From Kalaharituber pfeilii (taxonomy: Eukaryota; Ascomycota; Pezizomycetes; Pezizales; Pezizaceae): a stretch of 64,000 nt of DNA. This document shows, piece by piece, positions 59,508 through 64,000 of this stretch. The notes below the pieces were generated by a model. That model was not told where the DNA came from. It saw nothing but the letters and a program-made list of their open reading frames with translations, and ran no database searches. The position numbers and the translations under genes are program-made. Within the stretch, counting starts at the first letter, position 1. Every line of letters starts with the position of its first letter. The stretch spans positions 2,762,715 through 2,826,714 of the forward strand of contig WHUZ01000002.1 in NCBI GenBank assembly GCA_015179045.1. The letters are read 5' to 3'.

Positions 59508-60148
59508 ATGCCCTTCCCCTGCTACCACGAAATCACTAGCCCCCATTGGATCTTCCCACTGACCTCAGCTACCGCGTGATTCGGCACGTCCCTCCAATGG
59601 ATATCCTCAGTCCTCCATCCACTCCCACTTCCAGAAACCAGAATAACAGACTAATACTGTCATATAGTAATGCTTTAGGTGATGCTTACTCTCTACCTTG
59701 CCCAAGGTAGGCCGCAATACCCAACAATGGAGTTCGGCAATGTCGCATACATATCCGACATTGGTGCACAGGAACTCAAGCCCCTGTTCATCACAGGATG
59801 TGCAATAACTAGTCTGTTTTTCTTTTTGAGTTTGCTGTCCATACGTCCGTACCCCTTCCTTTCCCAAGACTCCCAATTGCTATTGTTGACAATTCATCTT
59901 TCCAAACAGGCTGCAACCAAGCTCTTCCCCGCCGCCTTGACCGCATCCTAGACTTCCTTGCCCTTCTTTCTGGTCTCTTGTGCGCCATCTCCCTTGCCCT
60001 CCTTGCAATTTTTGACACAGATGGACATACAGACCTTCACCGGCAATTCCTGTTCCTGTTTATAGTCATGTACCAGAGGAGAGTGAGGAAACTTTGGGTG
60101 GTGGCAACGTGCCGTGCAATTGCCTTTACCGCTGGCTGTGCGGCGTAG
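59508..60148 (+). CDS. Frag1/DRAM/Sfk1-family membrane protein, incomplete model
   Basis: Fungal relatives are polytopic plasma-membrane or endomembrane proteins (Sfk1, DRAM). Segments seen: a possible start at 59508 (MPFPCYHEITSPHWIFPLTS), then exon 59679-59844 with QPQYPTMEFGNV-type text and AYISDIGAQELKPLF, FITGCAITSLFFFLSLL (membrane segment), then after a 65 bp intron an exon from 59910 with ALPRRLDRILDFLALLSGLL and CAISLALLAIFDTDGHTDLH. YISD.GAQ.LKPLF is the strongest family mark. The junction before 59679 gives a stop in the simplest splice, and the expected later membrane segments are not found, so the gene may be truncated, decayed or carry introns I could not place. Confidence 0.5.
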
Positions 60149-60762
60149 TGAGAGTGTATCCATTGTGTCTGGGTTCATCCAGACTTTTCTTTTTTATTTT
60201 ATTGTTTTGCAGCCCCAGGCCTTTATGAATCTGGAGTTGCATTTGGGTGCCTTTTTTTTTTTTTCTAAATTACGTTTTACTTTCATTTTGTTTGCCTGGT
60301 TATTGTGTTGTGTGCATTAGATTCATGCTTCATGCCTCTCCTTTGTCGCCTCACGTTCTTTGGGATTTGTCTGGCATTTTGCACTGGCTTTGGGTCTATG
60401 TTTGGGTTCGTTGCGAAAATCTTGCACCTGTGTTTAGCATGAAGCAGGTATGTACTCGAGTACAGTATGTTTTCTCGATTGGCCAATCCGTGCTTACATT
60501 GTATTTTTATTTCATTTGCTATTTACTATGTAGTATTTTTGATTATTTTAATTCTTTTTACTTTTGTGTGCGTATCTATACAGTTTGGTTTTTATTTTAT
60601 TTCTTTCTACTTATTTCATTTTTCGGCTTTCTCAATTCCTCGTTGGGGCAAAGCAGCTTACCGCTTTGGGTAGTGGCTTCCTAGTTGGGATGTGGTAGGG
60701 GATCATGTAGTTGGTTGTGAGGCGGGAAGTTTTGGCTTTGGCCAATAGAGGACAGATAAAAT

Positions 60763-60780
60763 GCTCCACCTATAGGTGGA
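60763..60780. repeat. 18 bp perfect palindrome CTCCACCTATAGGTGGAG
   Basis: Flanked by a weaker inverted extension (GGACAGATAAAAT and ATTTTGTCC), so a hairpin of about 16 bp can form. Origin unknown. Confidence 0.6.
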
Positions 60781-60936
60781 GATTTTGTCCTTTCAATATT
60801 GAGTTAGAGAGAAGAGAGATAACTCGCAAAAAACTGGATGAATATATACATTGGCATTATCATCTTCGAGGGAAAAAAATGAACCATGAAGTCAAAACCA
60901 TGAGAAAAGGTACTAAACGCCCATGGATAGTCCGCT

Positions 60937-60961
60937 TAGTCAGCGTCTGGTTCCCAGACTA
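60937..60961 (+). repeat. 25 bp micro-element copy without duplication
   Basis: Begins TAGTCAGCGTCTGGTT and ends CCCAGACTA; aligns over its full length with 11092-11116 with six mismatches. No direct repeats flank it. Confidence 0.5.
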
Positions 60962-63900
60962 TAAAAACTGCCGATACAGTTTTGAGTTGTAGCACCACCA
61001 GGCTTCTTCTGCTAATTCTTGCCTCGTGCCTAACCTCCTGGCCTTTATCTCTGGCAAGAATCTATAACCTCCGAATTTCCTACTGCATCCGTCGCGAAGG
61101 GGACTTTATCGTTTGAATGGGTGTAGCCTAGGGATAAAAAAAAGTACATCCTATCCGTCGTCAAGCCTTCACTAGCAACATTTTCATTCTTGTTGCACAT
61201 CATCAATCGTTACTAGCACCTATTGGCTGAAGTGCCTGTTGATTTTTGTCCTGATGATGTTTGTAGCTTCTTGTCAAGTCCCTTCGATGTAGTCTCTCAA
61301 AGTCGAGGAATATGATAGACGTGTCTATTGACTGCTGCTCTACCGTATGTGGTGCCAAGCCCGACTACCGTGTATATGTACCGTGCAGGCCATGCTTGAA
61401 ACTGTAAGTGCCAGAAGTAGAAGAGCACTGCACACGCCCACGACATTTCGTCCATCACCAATCAGTTTCGTTTGAGAGATTGGCCAAACATGCTCGGATT
61501 TCTCAGCAGCCAACCAGTTTGAAGCTCTTTTAGGGTCTTGGTTCGTCCCTTTTGCATTGCGCGTTATACATAGCAAGCAAGCGCCATACTCTGATCTGCC
61601 GAAGCTACGAGCTTATCAATTGAACGAGTCTGCAGGACCCACAGAGTTATTTTATGCGCAAGCGTCAGCAACAGCTCGAGAGATCGTGGGGTATTGATCA
61701 ATATCCAACGATATTGGTTGATGTAGACCCACGTAATTATGTACTTGAGTACATATTTGATCACAAATGTTAATGATTTGAGAACTTACATAACGGAAAT
61801 TGCGGAGATAGTAGGGGTTTTTCTTTTTAACCCGACTGGAGCCAACAAGAGGGGGCCCGAAATTTGGTGATTGGTGGATTTTAAGGCAATGTAATTTTTC
61901 GAAACAATATTTCTCCAGCAGTTGTTGCTGTCGACAAAGCTCATTGGGTTTTTGTTTATTGTGGGGTGGGGGTGCTCGCTCTAGAACTTCACTGATGTAT
62001 CTTTCAATGCAGGTAAATGCTCCTGGGTGACCTGTGGAAAAAAAAAAGGTCTGATTGGGTATCTAATCCATACTAGTGTCCTCCCCGATATCACCGCCGA
62101 AGTACAAATGCCGGCGTCGAGCAGGCAAGGTGTTTAAAGCAAGGCCTTTATTGACGGTGGTTCGGTGTTATTCAACGACATTCGGATGGATTCGGAAGTG
62201 TCTGGGCACGAAAACTAACAAGATTTTCTTTTTTACTTTTTTTTTGGAGTACAAATCGAGTTGATACATATGTACGGTGAGGGGTGGATTTTTTTTAACG
62301 CAACTAGCATACAGTACATCCCCCTTTTTTGCAAGCTACACAATATCGAAATCATTGCATAAATTATGTATTTTTATTTTTATTTTTATTTTAATTATTT
62401 TTTTTTTATGACGAAAAGTGAAAATCATATAAAATACTTTATACCTCTCTGATTTTACACGCAAGGGGGCAGATCAGACATTGAAACAATATGATAATTA
62501 GCAACATGTACACATCACTTTTGCCATGCAAATCACAGTGAACAATATACGAGACGCAATCATTCTTACAACAGAGAGGGTTTACAGTTTTTGCTTTTAT
62601 GCAACATGTAGTTTTCGCCAGCCAAAATATTCTCCCCGATGCGGATCGCAGCACGAGTATCGCGTGAAATAAAATATTTTAGAGTGAGCGTTTCGTTAGT
62701 GGAATCATACATCATTATCCAATAACACAACTTTTTACTTTTCAATCCTCTTTTGCTTACATTAGGTAAGGGAGGAGAGAAGGGGACAAAAAAAAAAAAG
62801 CTACAGTAGGTATGTACCTATGAAAACAAGCACCAAAAAAAAAAAAAAATTTCCAACGGAATCATGTTCCCACAAAATCTTACATCCCTATTTTACAGTC
62901 CCACCGGACAAACATCTTGGTGAAATGGATCTGACCACCTCGCGGCGACTGAACAAAAAAAAATTGACATATCTCAGCAACGAGAGACCCCAATTGACCC
63001 TACAACTTGAACTGTTGACAGTATAGATGATGCTGAATATACTACAATACAGCAATAGGGTAGTTGCAAGCATTTTGGTATTTCATAGCTAGAGTCTCTT
63101 GCTGAAGCCCATTGATCCAGCACTTGGAAAACCCACATGATTTCGATGCACTATAATTTTCCATACCACAATTAGAGAGACAATGGGCTCTTCTCTTCCA
63201 ATGATAGACATGACTGCAAACTTAATGCTTTTGATTGTAGAAGAGAGCGCGTTAGGGACCTCCACCTTTCTGTGTGAAAAAAAGAACTGTGATAAATGCC
63301 AAGACTACCATTTTCGCACAAAATGGCTATTTTGAGGATTAAGAATGGTACCTGGAAGTAAAAAGCTTACCAGAGAATGCACAACACCAGGTAAGAAATA
63401 ATAAAAATATGTGATAGAATCTATTGAACAAGTATTTTCATAGTAGATACTATTGCCCTCCAAGAACTTTTCCTACAAGAGAATTGTTCTTGGGAAAGTG
63501 CAATTTTTGTCTAAAAACGCATTTTCCACTTCTTTAGTAATAGCCTCTAGAATTCGCTACCATTGTTACTGCCTATGTTATACAAACAAACAGCAAACAT
63601 AACTCTACAACTTGCAGGTATAAATGTAGGAATTCATCTGCTAGTTATGGAGATACGAGCGTTGGAATCTCTTCTGGTAACAAATTCGAGGTGCCAAGAA
63701 AAACGGTAAGACTTTTGTCCAGTGACTGTATATGTCTATTCAGATGTCCTCTAGTCAATAAGAAAGACCGCACAAGGAACCAATGCCATTTTATCCCAAA
63801 AGAAAATACAGACCCGAGAAAGAGGCAGAAGTAGGAAAAAAAAAAACCGTCCATCATGAAATGAAACCATACATTAGTTGGTTGAAAAAATAAGATATCA

Positions 63901-64000
63901 AGTCATGGAGTTGAGTGGTTCCTGTTATTAGACCCTTTTTCCCCCTTGATCTCTTTGCACGATTTCAATCTCATCCAGCAATCCATAACCCAGTCGTCAT

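Larger units (their letters stand above)
60149..64000. other. Gene-poor right end
   Basis: No gene recognised. It contains an 18 bp perfect palindrome at 60763-60780, a micro-element at 60937, and (TTTTTA)n at about 62367-62395. The ORF at 60711-60992 lacks family features. Confidence 0.5.

Noticed and set aside
60711..60992. 93-codon ORF
   Set aside because: It contains the palindrome and a micro-element copy and shows no family features.

Overview
The window is nuclear DNA of a filamentous ascomycete (Pezizomycotina). The evidence is short 45-70 bp spliceosomal introns with CTAAC/CTGAC-like branch sites, a fungal-type CBM1, an ankyrin NLR, a Tad1-type LINE and RIP-like transition mutations. 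The genes are widely spaced and the intergenic DNA is AT-rich and repeat-laden, which would fit Pezizomycetes, but the species cannot be read from the sequence.

Layout: 0-5 kb holds a truncated kinetochore gene (CENP-T) divergent from the succinate dehydrogenase flavinylation factor SDHAF2/Sdh5, then a DcsG-like ATP-grasp gene. 6.7-10.4 kb holds a NACHT-ankyrin NLR whose last ankyrin repeat is broken by a 60 bp retroposed tail. 12-22 kb holds carbohydrate-active genes on the minus strand: a GH3 beta-glucosidase with a C-terminal cellulose-binding module, and a decayed GH35 beta-galactosidase pseudogene. 26.5-30 kb holds an Old Yellow Enzyme and an unrecognised coiled-coil protein. 30.9-41 kb is a repeat zone with two small inverted-repeat elements, several LINE fragments, a LINE inserted with a 13 bp target duplication into a gene relic carrying 25 bp tandem repeats, and one orphan ORF. 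41-57 kb is housekeeping: an acidic hypothetical protein, APS kinase, TFIIIC subunit 5 (tau95/Sfc1), dihydrofolate synthetase and an AZUL-HECT ubiquitin ligase (Hul4-like). 57-64 kb is mostly non-coding apart from a partial Frag1/DRAM/Sfk1-type membrane protein.

The genes do not form an obvious pathway cluster. The strongest unexplained signal is a family of about 10-25 bp imperfectly palindromic micro-insertions (TAGTC...GACTA, core GGTTACGAGACTA). Several sit between perfect 9-11 bp direct duplications, and the family is scattered over the whole window. Two otherwise intact genes (GH3 and HECT) each carry one apparent single-base frameshift near a homopolymer, so assembly indels are possible.
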